Source: Alphaproteobacteria bacterium (GTDB lineage: Bacteria; Pseudomonadota; Alphaproteobacteria; Micropepsales; Micropepsaceae). From it: DNA of 64,000 bases. The DNA is taken from the NCBI GenBank assembly GCA_019245415.1, contig JAFARO010000004.1, forward strand, positions 930,001-994,000. Reading direction: 5' to 3'. A program made the position numbers and the translations under genes. The notes under the pieces were generated by a model, which ran no database searches, was not told the origin of the DNA, and saw only the letters and a list, made by a program, of their open reading frames with translations. Within the stretch, counting starts at the first letter, position 1. The number at the start of each line of letters is the position of its first letter. This document shows, piece after piece, positions 53,723 through 61,799 of the stretch.

Positions 53723-54145
53723 ATGGACAGCGGAGAGGGTACACTCGAAATGGTAGCCAAGGTCGTTGCGGCCTACGCAAGCAACAATCCCGTGCCGATG
53801 GCCGAGCTACCCGGCCTGGTGAAAAGCGTGCATGGCACGCTGACCGGCTTGCTCGGATCACCTCCTGCGGACGCAGTCACAACACAAAAGCCCGCGGTCC
53901 CGATCAAGAAATCGGTGACGGCGGAACACATTGTCTGCCTGGAGGACGGGAAGAAGCTGAAGATGCTCAAGCGATATCTGCGGTCGCGATATCAGCTCTC
54001 GCCAGAAGACTATCGTGCCAAGTGGGGCTTGCCCGCCGATTATCCGATGGTCGCGCCCAACTACGCGGCCCAGCGGTCCGCGTTCGCGAAGAAGATCGGC
54101 TTGGGCCATCGGCCAGCCGAACCTCGGCGGCGGAAGCGTGGCTGA
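53723..54145 (+). CDS. MucR/Ros family regulator lacking zinc-ligand histidines
   Basis: A 140-residue MucR-family protein: helical N-terminus (VAAYASNNPVPMAELPGLVKSVH), then the DNA-binding part HIVCLEDGKKLKMLKRYL and the invariant EDYRAKWGLPADYPMVAPNYA. In zinc-containing members the ligands are Cys-x2-Cys/Asp-x9-His-x3-4-His; here both histidine positions are replaced (LKRYLRSRY). Ros/MucR proteins without zinc that still bind DNA are known. Start ATG at 53723. Probably regulates host or element genes; targets unknown. Confidence 0.88.
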   Translation: MDSGEGTLEMVAKVVAAYASNNPVPMAELPGLVKSVHGTLTGLLGSPPADAVTTQKPAVPIKKSVTAEHIVCLEDGKKLKMLKRYLRSRYQLSPEDYRAKWGLPADYPMVAPNYAAQRSAFAKKIGLGHRPAEPRRRKRG

Positions 54146-54162
54146 TGTTTGATAAAGTACCA

Positions 54163-54187
54163 ATTATCGTAGCTGGACTACGATAAT
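54163..54187. promoter_or_regulatory. AbiE operator, upstream inverted repeat
   Basis: ATTATCGTAG-CTGGA-CTACGATAAT, ten-base perfect arms, in the gap before abiEi. Its 19-bp core (ATCGTAG, five bases, CTACGAT) is the same as in the second repeat at 54232-54250; the two cores start 66 bp apart. AbiEi antitoxins of this type bind two inverted repeats to repress their own operon. Confidence 0.65.
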
Positions 54188-54203
54188 TTAGATAAATCCA
54201 ATC

Positions 54204-54233
54204 TTGCCTTTTGTTTGGAAAAGTTCCTATAAT
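54204..54233 (+). promoter_or_regulatory. Promoter of abiE operon
   Basis: TTGCCT (54204-54209), an 18-bp spacer and a perfect TATAAT (54228-54233). Transcription would start at about 54240, the ATG itself, and there is no ribosome site before that ATG, so a leaderless message is likely. The downstream operator overlaps the -10 and the start. Confidence 0.55.
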
Positions 54234-54250
54234 CGTAGCATGGCTACGAT
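54232..54250. promoter_or_regulatory. AbiE operator overlapping start codon
   Basis: ATCGTAGC-ATG-GCTACGAT: a perfect eight-base inverted repeat whose centre is the abiEi start codon. It overlaps the end of the TATAAT box, so binding would block RNA polymerase. Same half-site as the upstream repeat. Confidence 0.65.
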
Positions 54251-54977
54251 AGAGAGAAATAAGCTAAACACCCTTTATGCCAAACTCGCGCCAGGCGCCC
54301 CGCTGACGCCTGAGGATCTCGCTGGTCTCGGCATATCGGCTGACCTCGCGGTCCACTATGTGCGCTCGGGCTGGCTGACGCGGCTTGCCCGCGGCGTGTA
54401 CAGCAGGCCGAGCGATACTTTGGCGCTTCATCCGAGCCTGCTTGTCTTGCAGCGCAAGCTGGAAGGTCTGCACGTCGGCGGCAAATCCGCTCTCGACTGG
54501 TATGGCGTCCGCCAGTACGTATCGCAGCAGCCGATCCTGCATCTCTACGGATGGACAGCGGCCACGCTCCCGCGCTGGTTCACGGAGCGCTTTCCGGCGG
54601 AATATCATCGCAAGCGTCTGTTCGACGAAAAGCCTGGCGCTTTGCTTCATGTCGGTCCGTTCGAGCGGCGCAGTGGTGCGCCTCTTGTGTCCGCTCCCGA
54701 GCGTGCCTTGCTTGAAGTGCTGAGCGAGGTTGGTGTCCGCCAGCCTATGCAGGAAGCGCGCGAGCTGGTCGAAAGTACCTACAGCATGCGCGCCGATGTA
54801 TTGGGTGAACTCTTGAGGCGCTGCACAAGCGTGAAGACCGTCAGGCTCTGCTTGCAGCTTGGAAAGGAAGGCTCGCTTCCCTGGGCAGCAAAGCTCAAAC
54901 CGGACAAGCTGCCGACAGGCAGCAATCGCCGCTGGGTCTCCCGATCCGCCGATGGTCTGCTGGTGCTCAAGCCTTGA
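54240..54977 (+). CDS. AbiEi-family antitoxin
   Basis: A 245-residue antitoxin of type IV toxin-antitoxin systems. The N-terminal 70 residues are the winged helix that binds the operon's operators (TPEDLAGLGISADLAVHYV, GWLTRLARGVYSRPSD); the rest is the C-terminal antitoxin domain (HVGGKSALDWYGVRQYV, SAPERALLEVLSEVG). AbiEi neutralises AbiEii and represses the operon. It overlaps the toxin gene by 4 bp. Start is the ATG inside the downstream operator; a longer TTG-started frame from 54204 would begin within the -35. Confidence 0.88.
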   Translation: MATIERNKLNTLYAKLAPGAPLTPEDLAGLGISADLAVHYVRSGWLTRLARGVYSRPSDTLALHPSLLVLQRKLEGLHVGGKSALDWYGVRQYVSQQPILHLYGWTAATLPRWFTERFPAEYHRKRLFDEKPGALLHVGPFERRSGAPLVSAPERALLEVLSEVGVRQPMQEARELVESTYSMRADVLGELLRRCTSVKTVRLCLQLGKEGSLPWAAKLKPDKLPTGSNRRWVSRSADGLLVLKP

Positions 54978-55906
54978 ACCAGCTCTATCTCGATACCGCC
55001 CGAATGCTGGTGCAGGTGGCGCCGTTCGTATTCACGGATGACGCATTGGCTCTGAAGGGCGGGACCGCGATCAACCTCTTCACGCGAGACATGCCGCGCC
55101 TGTCGGTAGACTTGGATCTTGTTTTCGCCGACCCCGCGGTTCCTCGCGAACAGGCACTGCGCCGTATCAATGCCGCCATAAGGCTGGCTTCGGAGCGTCT
55201 TACCAAGAGCGGGTTCCAGACCCGCGCTTCCACGGCTGCCGGCGCCGGTGAGACGAAACTTCTGGTGCGGCGCGGCTCCATCGAAGTGAAGATCGAGGTA
55301 AACTTCGTTTTGCGCGGAACGGTCCGGCCGGTTCGCGTCGCATCGCTTACGCCGCGTGCGAGAGAGACGCTGCTGGCCGATCTGGAAATTCCTGTCGCCT
55401 CGCTTGAAGACCTCTATGGCGGGAAGCTCGTTGCCGCGCTCGACAGACAGCATCCTCGCGACCTCTTCGACGTCCTCCAGCTGTTCGAGAATGAAGGGAT
55501 CACGAACGGAATCCGCCGGGCCTTCGTCGTTTACCTGGCGAGCCATACCCGCCCGGTTCACGAAGTTCTGTTTCCGCGCCTTCGCGATGTCACACAGGAC
55601 TATGAGAACAACTTCGTCGGCATGACGCTGGCGCCTGTTTCGTTGGACAAGCTATTGGAAGCGCGCGACCGCATGTTGTCCGAACTTCATGCGGGCTTGG
55701 GCGAGAATGAGGTGAACTTCCTGCGGTCGTTGGTCCGTGCCGAGCCGGACTGGCCACTACTGGAAATACCGCACCTCGACACCATGCCTTCGCTGCGCTG
55801 GAAGCTTCAGAACTTGGAAAAGCTCAAGGCATCGAATCCGAACAAGTTCTCGGAACAAGCCAAGGCGCTTGACGACGCCCTGGCCCGGGTCAGGCCGGAC
55901 ATTTGA
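54974..55906 (+). CDS. AbiEii-family nucleotidyltransferase toxin
   Basis: A 310-residue nucleotidyltransferase (AbiEii/AbiGii type). The motifs LKGGTAINLF (Gly29-Gly30) and LSVDLDLVF (Asp46, Asp48) form the catalytic part of the polymerase-beta-like fold. Family toxins transfer nucleotides to tRNA or other targets, stopping growth, and can act in phage abortive infection and element maintenance. The start is TTG, overlapping the antitoxin stop, so the toxin is probably made less than the antitoxin. Confidence 0.9.
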   Translation: MNQLYLDTARMLVQVAPFVFTDDALALKGGTAINLFTRDMPRLSVDLDLVFADPAVPREQALRRINAAIRLASERLTKSGFQTRASTAAGAGETKLLVRRGSIEVKIEVNFVLRGTVRPVRVASLTPRARETLLADLEIPVASLEDLYGGKLVAALDRQHPRDLFDVLQLFENEGITNGIRRAFVVYLASHTRPVHEVLFPRLRDVTQDYENNFVGMTLAPVSLDKLLEARDRMLSELHAGLGENEVNFLRSLVRAEPDWPLLEIPHLDTMPSLRWKLQNLEKLKASNPNKFSEQAKALDDALARVRPDI

Positions 55907-55910
55907 CGCC

Positions 55911-56393
55911 ATGGCCGCTCGAAAGCGAAAGCAGCAGCAGGAAGAGGTCGTCGACTATATCGCAATCATCGATCGCACGGAGTTGCACTACAGTATCAAC
56001 CATCATCGGTTTGGGAGATCGCGCATCAAGCCATATCACCGGTCCTTGTATCTGTATGGAGAAATGGCACATCCCAAACAGATCGCCGGCGCCAAGGTGA
56101 ACGCGCTCCTGTTAGGCGATCCGTCTCTTGTCGAGATGCCCGAAAGGGACATCGGGCTGATCGTTGGAACGATCATGAAGCAGGGCGGTGAGTTTCAATT
56201 CGTTGTCGAGGTTCCGGTCGAATTCATCGCTACCCTGTCTGCCGCCTTCCACGACAAGCGGCTGCAGATTCTTTGGGGCCGCGGTTCACGTTTGAAGCGG
56301 GGTAACTCGTTGCTGATCAACCTCTCATTTCAAGACCGCCAGAGCGTCGAGGACGAGTGGGGCGAGCCGCTCGTGACACCACCAAATGCCTGA
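55911..56393 (+). CDS. Hypothetical protein at end of abiE operon
   Basis: A 160-residue soluble protein with a basic, Gln/Lys-rich beginning (MAARKRKQQQEE) and mixed alpha/beta sequence afterwards (GRSRIKPYHRSLYLYGEM, EFQFVVEVPVEFIATLSAAF, LQILWGRGSRLKRGNSLLI). It starts 4 bp after the toxin stop and so is likely co-transcribed. I recognise no family. It may be an accessory of the AbiE pair or just the last cargo gene before the right junction. Confidence 0.6.
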   Translation: MAARKRKQQQEEVVDYIAIIDRTELHYSINHHRFGRSRIKPYHRSLYLYGEMAHPKQIAGAKVNALLLGDPSLVEMPERDIGLIVGTIMKQGGEFQFVVEVPVEFIATLSAAFHDKRLQILWGRGSRLKRGNSLLINLSFQDRQSVEDEWGEPLVTPPNA

Positions 56394-56478
56394 TCGATTC
56401 GGGGCTGTTAGCGGTGCGGTTTTTCGGCTTTCGATGTGCTGAATGCACCGGAACAAAGTGCGATTTCGGCCTACAGAT

Positions 56479-56499
56479 TTTTCCACGGATTTTCCACGG
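56479..56499 (+). repeat. Paired TTTTCCACGG direct repeats, right end (candidate integrase arm sites)
   Basis: Copies at 56479-56488 and 56490-56499, same sequence, 11-bp period and orientation as the pair at 2932-2952. They are 91 bp inside the right att core. In the circular form the two pairs would flank the joined att site, as arm-type sites do. Confidence 0.5.
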
Positions 56500-56589
56500 A
56501 TTTCGGTGCCGAAGTCTGCTTTTGTACGCCGTTCGGTGCCGAGTAGAACGAACAGCCGATTTCGAAAACCCGCGGAAATCCTGGAAAAA

Positions 56590-56639
56590 ATGGTGGGCGC
56601 GACAGGGATTGAACCTGTGACCCCTCCCGTGTGAAGGGA
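56590..56639. repeat. Right attachment site
   Basis: Fifty bases identical to 2837-2886, here part of the intact tRNA-Val gene. The bases to its right (tRNA 5' half) are chromosomal; the element has supplied this copy of the 3' half, so tRNA function is retained. Confidence 0.93.
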
Positions 56640-56665
56640 GTGCTCTCCCGCTGAGCTACGCGCCC
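56591..56665 (-). tRNA. tRNA-Val(CAC)
   Basis: A complete 75-base cloverleaf on the minus strand: acceptor GGGCGCG/CGCGCCC, D arm GCTC-AGCGGGA-GAGC, anticodon stem CTCCC/GGGAG with loop TTCACAC (anticodon CAC, Val), T arm ACAGG-TTCAATC-CCTGT, and encoded CCA. It is the integration target of the ICE. Confidence 0.96.
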
Positions 56666-56738
56666 GCCTGTGTGCGGAGGGTCCGGCTATAGGGCGAGGC
56701 CCAATGTCCGTCAAGCAAGGCAGCGCTCCCGCGGAATT

Positions 56739-58460
56739 TCAGTCGTGGCCTTCGCATTTTGTCGTGGGATCGCAAGGCTTGTCCGTGTGACCCGAGCCGC
56801 CGCCGACCCCGATACCTATGCCGACGTGAATATCGTCGAGAATGCTGCCGGATTTCACGCAGCCGCCGTTCTTGGCCTCGCTCCCCTGCGGACAGAGGCA
56901 TCGGCCGGTTTTGGCATCCGCGGCCATCGGCGGTTGGCAGCGCGGCGCGCAGCCCTGGCCGTTTTCGCTTCGGCACAGGCATTGCGGCGGCAGGCTCTTG
57001 GTCGGGTCGATCTTGTCACAGCCCGGCGCGCCGCTTGGCGGACGGCCTCCGATATCGCCTTGGATTTGCCTGCCCCGGTCTTCGCGCTTCAGCCCATTGG
57101 TGACGATGGCAATGGTCTCGGTGGAAATTCCGCCCGGCACAACACTCACTGTGGAGGTCTGCGCGGCGAAATTGCACGCCCCTTGCCGCGACGCGGGAAT
57201 GGTCGAGCAGGCAACCATGCTGCCCCCGATTTCCTGGATCGTCACCTGCCCGGCATAGGCACGGATCGCGGGCGAGCATCCGCCGACCGGCACGCTGACC
57301 GTCGCCGGACTGCCGCCGCTGATGTTGAAGGTGAAGTTTCCGCTGCCGCGCATCCGCTCCTGCTTGCAGATCTCGAGATACCCGGTCTCCCGCTTGCTCG
57401 CCTGGTTGGTGAAGGTCACCTCTGTGACGCCGTTTCCCATCGTCACCTGCACCTTTCTGTTGGGCAGGTCGGGGGAGCCTGAGAGATTGGCTGGCGGCGC
57501 GACCGTGATGGCATTGACCGCGGTCGAGGAGGTGGCGGTCTCCTGCACGGTCACGGCCGTATTCGGCGCGAAGTTGCCGGCGAGAGCGCAATTGCCTCCG
57601 GGTGCCGCACCGGCGGGAACGGAGATCGTGTTGCCGTTGACGGTGAATGTGAACGGCGTGCCGACCGTAACGCCAAGATCGGCGACCTTGCAGATCTTGA
57701 GGATGCCGGGATTGAGAACGCTGCTGTAGTCGACCGAAATATCCTCGACGTTGTGCCCTCCCGCCAACGTGATGGTGCTCTGATAGACGCCGCTCGCGTT
57801 GAAGACCGCGATCTGGCCCGCACTCACGCGCGACACGTAATAGCTCGTTCCGTCGAAGGCGATGCCGGTGTCGCCATAGGTGATATCGGTGATGAAGGCC
57901 GGGGTCAGCAGGCTTCCGCTCAGACTGTAGACGTCGTAGGGGCCGATGCCGTCGCCGCGATTGGCGATCAGCCGGCCATTGGCGACTTCGAGGCCGTCGC
58001 AGGTGACGCCGGCGCAGTTGCTCAGCGTCACCGTGCCCTGCAGCGTTCCGCTCGGCGAGTATTTGTAGATGATGCCGGTGCCTGAATAGTCCTCGATATA
58101 GAGACTGACCCCATCATAGGCCATGCTCGCCAGGCCGCTCGCGGCGGTGACCTGGAACAGGCTGCCGAGATCGAGATTGGAGCCGAGGTCGTAACCGTAA
58201 ACCCAGTTGGAATACGGCGCGGTGTAATAGAGCGTGTTGCCGATCTGCACGATGCCGCGCCCATTGCTGCCATGCACTTGGCTGGAAGGGATCGTCATCA
58301 GCAGGTTGCCGCTCAGATCCCACTTCTGAAGGATTGGTGGGCCCGAGCTGGCACTGTTCGTCCAGATCGTGGTTGCTGCCGAAGCGGCCGACGAGGCAAG
58401 CGATATCAGTGCCGCCGCGAACAGAGCCCGCCACGGACGCAATCTGCATAACGAAGGCAT
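56739..58460 (-). CDS. Secreted beta-propeller-like protein with Ig/prealbumin-like repeats, copy 1
   Basis: A 573-residue exported protein. Signal peptide 1-28 (LFAAALISLASSAASA); residues 30-260 are repeated strand blades (WTNSASSGPPILQKWDLSG, NTLYYTAPYSNWVYGYDLG, FDGTSYYVSRVS) like a beta-propeller; then two related domains start with LKICKV and YLEICKQ and carry GTPFTFTVNG / GNFTFNISGG, as in SpaA or prealbumin-like folds; the tail has a Cys-rich stretch and ends with a Gly-rich VGIGIGVGGGSG segment. The ATG at 58460 is preceded by GGGGG. Function unknown; cell-surface or matrix role possible. The downstream paralogue has the same architecture. Confidence 0.75.
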   Translation of the reverse strand: MPSLCRLRPWRALFAAALISLASSAASAATTIWTNSASSGPPILQKWDLSGNLLMTIPSSQVHGSNGRGIVQIGNTLYYTAPYSNWVYGYDLGSNLDLGSLFQVTAASGLASMAYDGVSLYIEDYSGTGIIYKYSPSGTLQGTVTLSNCAGVTCDGLEVANGRLIANRGDGIGPYDVYSLSGSLLTPAFITDITYGDTGIAFDGTSYYVSRVSAGQIAVFNASGVYQSTITLAGGHNVEDISVDYSSVLNPGILKICKVADLGVTVGTPFTFTVNGNTISVPAGAAPGGNCALAGNFAPNTAVTVQETATSSTAVNAITVAPPANLSGSPDLPNRKVQVTMGNGVTEVTFTNQASKRETGYLEICKQERMRGSGNFTFNISGGSPATVSVPVGGCSPAIRAYAGQVTIQEIGGSMVACSTIPASRQGACNFAAQTSTVSVVPGGISTETIAIVTNGLKREDRGRQIQGDIGGRPPSGAPGCDKIDPTKSLPPQCLCRSENGQGCAPRCQPPMAADAKTGRCLCPQGSEAKNGGCVKSGSILDDIHVGIGIGVGGGSGHTDKPCDPTTKCEGHD

Positions 58461-58567
58461 GATGTCCCCCTTGGCCCGACCGGCGCCATCCCCGAGCAGA
58501 GTAAGGGTATGAATTTTTTGCAATGTCAACCAGAACTAGTGTCGACCTCCCGGAAATGGCGGAAAGG

Positions 58568-58627
58568 CTAGTTCCCAGTCACGCGCCAGATCGTGTTGCC
58601 GACGTCGTCGGCGACGGCACCGGTCAT
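58568..58627 (-). pseudogene. Remnant of a sugar dehydrogenase 3' end
   Basis: Reading the minus strand gives [14 protein letters not shown] then a stop, nearly the same as the C-terminus of the PQQ-type dehydrogenase at 60476 ([14 protein letters not shown]). The nucleotide match is almost perfect over about 45 bp. It marks the edge of the duplication that made the two secreted paralogues. Confidence 0.7.
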
Positions 58628-58677
58628 GCGGCTACATCTCGCCAGCAAACAGAAAAGTCGTGGCGAAACGCGAAATT

Positions 58678-60438
58678 TCAGTCGCGCCCGGGGCAGGCCG
58701 CATTCGGATCGCAAGGCTTGGCGTCGCGGTCGGCCCCGCCTTTGCTTCCGCCGACACCGATGCCGATCCCAACGTGAATCCCATCAAGTATGCTCGTGGA
58801 CTTGACGCATTTCCCCTTCTTGAGCTCGGTCCCCTCCGGACAGACGCAGCGATGGGTCTTGGCATCGGCAACCATGGGCGCATCGCAATGCAATGCGCAG
58901 CCGGTGTCCGTGCCCCCCTGAGGGCAGAGGCACTGAGGCCGGACCTTTGTCACGTCGTATTTGGCACAATCCTGAATTTCCTTCAGAGGAGGGCGTGCGA
59001 TGTCCTGGCGAACCGTTTCCTCGTTTCCTCCCCGTCCGGTGGGCCGGTTCGTGATGATCGCAATGGTCTGACTCTGAATTCCGCCGGCAACGACGCTGAC
59101 CGTCGAAGTTTGGGCGGCGAGATTGCAGGCCCCTTGACGCGGTGCGGGAATGGTCGAGCACGACGCCATGATCCCCAATGGGCTCGGGCTTTCCTGAATG
59201 GTCACTTGGCCCGCGGAGACCTTTATCGCCGGCGAGCATCCTCCGATCGGCACGGTGTACGGTCCCTGATTGCCGGGATTGAGCGTGAAGGTGAAACTGC
59301 CGTTGGAGCGTATCAATTCCTGTTTGCAAATCTCCAGATATCCTGTCTCGCCCTTTGTCTTCTCATTGGTGAAGGTGGTCTCGGTGACGCCGGCGCCGAT
59401 CGTCAATTTGACCTTTCGGTTCGCCAGATCGGGACTGCCGACGATATTGCCCAAGGGCGCGACCGCGATGTCGCTGACGCTGTAGCCCTGCGGCCCGGTT
59501 TCCTGGACTGTCACCGTTGTGCTTTGCGCGAAACTTCCGGCAATGACACAGGTGCCGCCGGGTGCAGGCCCGGCCGGCACGCTGACCGGATTGCCGTTGG
59601 CAGTGAAGGTGAACTGCATGCCAGCCGTCACGCCGAGACCGGCCACCTTGCAGATCTTGAGCGTTCCGGGGTTGAGCACATTGTTGTAATCGACGGAAAG
59701 ATCTTCGATCTCGTGCGCTCCCGGAAGGGTGATCGCATACTGGTAAGCACCACTGGCGTTGTAGACCGCGATCTGGTTGGTCGAATAGTACGGCCGGGCC
59801 ACGTAATAGTTCGTCCCGTCGAAGGCGATGCCGCTGTTGCCGGCGGGCAAGTCGGTGATGAATGCCGGCGCAAGCGGCGTACCGGTCAGGCTGTAGGCGT
59901 CGTAAGGTCCGTCGGCATCGTTGCGGTTGGCGATCAGATGGCCATTGGCGATCTCGACGCCGTCGCAGGTATAGCCGTAGCAATACCCGAGATTCACAAT
60001 GCCTTGCGGAGTTCCGCTGAGCGAATATTTGTAGACATTGCCCGTACCGACATAGGACGAGATGTAGAGACTCGAACCGTCATAGGCCAAAGCGCCAAGG
60101 CCGTTGGCGCCGGCGACGGAAAAGACGGTTCCGAGATCGGAGTTGGTGGACAGGTCGTAGGCGTAGACCGAATTGCCGGGCGCATAGTTCGAGTTGGCCG
60201 ATACGGCGGTGTAGTAGAGGATATTGCCGATCTTGGCGATGCCGCGGCCATTGTTGCCGTGCAGTGCCGACGATGGGATCGTCATCAGCAAATTGCCGCT
60301 CAGGTCCCATTCTTGAATGATCGGCACGGCGCCCGCGCGGTTTGTCCATAATGTCGTGGCGGCGGTCGCGTCGAACCCTGCAAGCGAAAAAAGGAGCGCG
60401 CAGAAAACAGCCCGCGAGAATTTGAATCCAGAAAGCAT
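58678..60438 (-). CDS. Secreted beta-propeller-like protein with Ig/prealbumin-like repeats, copy 2
   Basis: A 586-residue paralogue of the previous protein with the same plan: signal peptide (AVFCALLFSLAGFDATA), blades (WTNRAGAVPIIQEWDLSG, NILYYTAVS), the LKICKV and YLEICKQ domains, a Cys-rich stretch (CLCPQGGTDTGC, CVCPEGTELKKGKC) and the Gly-rich VGIGIGVGG end. The divergence is greater in the linkers than in the repeats. It lies between the dehydrogenase gene and copy 1, all read leftward. Confidence 0.75.
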   Translation of the reverse strand: MLSGFKFSRAVFCALLFSLAGFDATAATTLWTNRAGAVPIIQEWDLSGNLLMTIPSSALHGNNGRGIAKIGNILYYTAVSANSNYAPGNSVYAYDLSTNSDLGTVFSVAGANGLGALAYDGSSLYISSYVGTGNVYKYSLSGTPQGIVNLGYCYGYTCDGVEIANGHLIANRNDADGPYDAYSLTGTPLAPAFITDLPAGNSGIAFDGTNYYVARPYYSTNQIAVYNASGAYQYAITLPGAHEIEDLSVDYNNVLNPGTLKICKVAGLGVTAGMQFTFTANGNPVSVPAGPAPGGTCVIAGSFAQSTTVTVQETGPQGYSVSDIAVAPLGNIVGSPDLANRKVKLTIGAGVTETTFTNEKTKGETGYLEICKQELIRSNGSFTFTLNPGNQGPYTVPIGGCSPAIKVSAGQVTIQESPSPLGIMASCSTIPAPRQGACNLAAQTSTVSVVAGGIQSQTIAIITNRPTGRGGNEETVRQDIARPPLKEIQDCAKYDVTKVRPQCLCPQGGTDTGCALHCDAPMVADAKTHRCVCPEGTELKKGKCVKSTSILDGIHVGIGIGVGGSKGGADRDAKPCDPNAACPGRD

Positions 60439-60475
60439 TTGCGCCCCCCTGATGGACGAATTTCTCTTTTGAGCA

Positions 60476-61783
60476 CTAATCCCGCGTCACCCGCCAGATC
60501 GTGTTGCCGACGTCGTCCGCGACCAGCAGCGCGCCGCGCTTGTCGATCGCGACGCCGACAGGGCGCCCGCGCGCCGCGTGATCGGCGGTGAGGAAGCCGC
60601 CGAGCACCTGCCGCGGCTCGCCCTCGGGCTTGCCGCCGGCGAACGGCACGAACACAACCTGATAGCCCGCCGGCGGATCGCGGTTCCACGAGCCGTGCTG
60701 GCCGATGAAGACGCCGCTCGCATAGTCCGGCCCGAGCTTTGCGCCGTCCGAAAACGCAAGGCCGAGCGATGCCGTGTGCGCGCCGAGCGCATAGTCGGGC
60801 GCGATGGCGCGCGCCACGAGGTCGGGGCGCTGCGGAGCGACGCGCGCATCGACATGCCGGCCGAAATACGAATAGGGCCAGCCGTAGAATTCGCCGTCCC
60901 TGACCGACGTCATGTAGTCGGGCACGAGGTCGCTGCCGAGCTCGTCGCGCTCGTTGACCGCGACCCAGAGCGTATTGCCGCGCCAGCCGAGGCCGTTCGG
61001 GTTGCGCAAGCCCGATGCAAAGATGCGATGCGCGCCGGTTGCGGGATCGATCTCCCAGATCGAGGCGCGTCCCTGTTCCGCCGCCATTCCGTTTTCCGCG
61101 GCGTTGCTGTTCGAGCCGACCGTGACATAGAGCCTGCTGCCGTCGCGACTTGCGATCAGGTTCTTGGTCCAATGATGATTGCGCGTGCCGGCGGGAAGAT
61201 CGGCGATCTTCTCGCCCGCGCCGGAGAGCCGCGCGTCGCCTTGATGGTAGCGAAAGCGCAGCACCGCATCGGTGTCGGCGACATAGAAGCTGTCGCCCAC
61301 CAGCGCCATGCCGAAGGGCGAATGCAGGCCGGAGGCGAAGACGCTGCGGGTGTCCGCCACGCCGTCGCCGTCGGTGTCGCGCAGCAAGGTGATGCGGTTG
61401 GCGGAGTGGCCCGTCTCGGAGCCCCCGACGGTCATCAGGCGCCTCGCGACATAGCCGGTGACGCCCTTCCAGTCGTCGGGCTTGGCGGGAGCATTGGTTT
61501 CCGCCACCAGCACGTCCCCGTTCGGCAGCACATAGATCCAGCGCGGATGATCGAGCCCGCGCGCGAACGCTGCGACCTTCAGGCCAGGCGCCGCTTCGGG
61601 CGTCTCCCCCGGCTTCCATCCGACGGCGCGGGCAACGTCGATCGTGGGCAGCAGGGTCTGGTTCGGCATCGTCAGCACCGGATGCGGTCCCCAACCGGCT
61701 TTTTCCGGAAGCTTGGCGCGCTCGCCGCAGGCGGCGACGCCGAATGCGAGCGCGAACGCAAGAGCCTTATCGAACCAACGCAT
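60476..61783 (-). CDS. PQQ-dependent sugar dehydrogenase-like lipoprotein
   Basis: A 435-residue periplasmic lipoprotein: lipobox VAAC with Cys19, then a six-bladed glucose/sorbosone dehydrogenase propeller ([90 protein letters not shown]). These match the sorbosone dehydrogenase group that uses PQQ. It would oxidise a sugar and pass electrons to the respiratory chain; substrate unproven. AGGAGG lies upstream of the ATG. Confidence 0.9.
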   Translation of the reverse strand: MRWFDKALAFALAFGVAACGERAKLPEKAGWGPHPVLTMPNQTLLPTIDVARAVGWKPGETPEAAPGLKVAAFARGLDHPRWIYVLPNGDVLVAETNAPAKPDDWKGVTGYVARRLMTVGGSETGHSANRITLLRDTDGDGVADTRSVFASGLHSPFGMALVGDSFYVADTDAVLRFRYHQGDARLSGAGEKIADLPAGTRNHHWTKNLIASRDGSRLYVTVGSNSNAAENGMAAEQGRASIWEIDPATGAHRIFASGLRNPNGLGWRGNTLWVAVNERDELGSDLVPDYMTSVRDGEFYGWPYSYFGRHVDARVAPQRPDLVARAIAPDYALGAHTASLGLAFSDGAKLGPDYASGVFIGQHGSWNRDPPAGYQVVFVPFAGGKPEGEPRQVLGGFLTADHAARGRPVGVAIDKRGALLVADDVGNTIWRVTRD

Positions 61784-61799
61784 GGGAATTTTCCCTCCT

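Larger units (their letters stand above)
2837..56639. mobile_element. Integrative and conjugative element at tRNA-Val(CAC), trb-type
   Basis: Perfect 50-bp direct repeats at 2837-2886 and 56590-56639 bound a block of about 53.75 kb that begins with a tyrosine integrase reading toward the left repeat. It contains a full conjugation set (relaxase, coupling protein, trbBCDEJLFGI), ArdC, ParB, an excision-factor candidate and DUF2285 regulators. The right repeat is part of an intact tRNA-Val; the left repeat is only its 3' part. Gene content and order (rdfS-like, S26 peptidase, lytic transglycosylase, relaxase; DUF2285 module) resemble the core of ICEs of the Mesorhizobium symbiosis-island type. 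Cargo is a transporter/radical SAM cassette, a DISARM-like operon, a broken nuclease gene and an AbiE toxin-antitoxin system. Confidence 0.93.
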
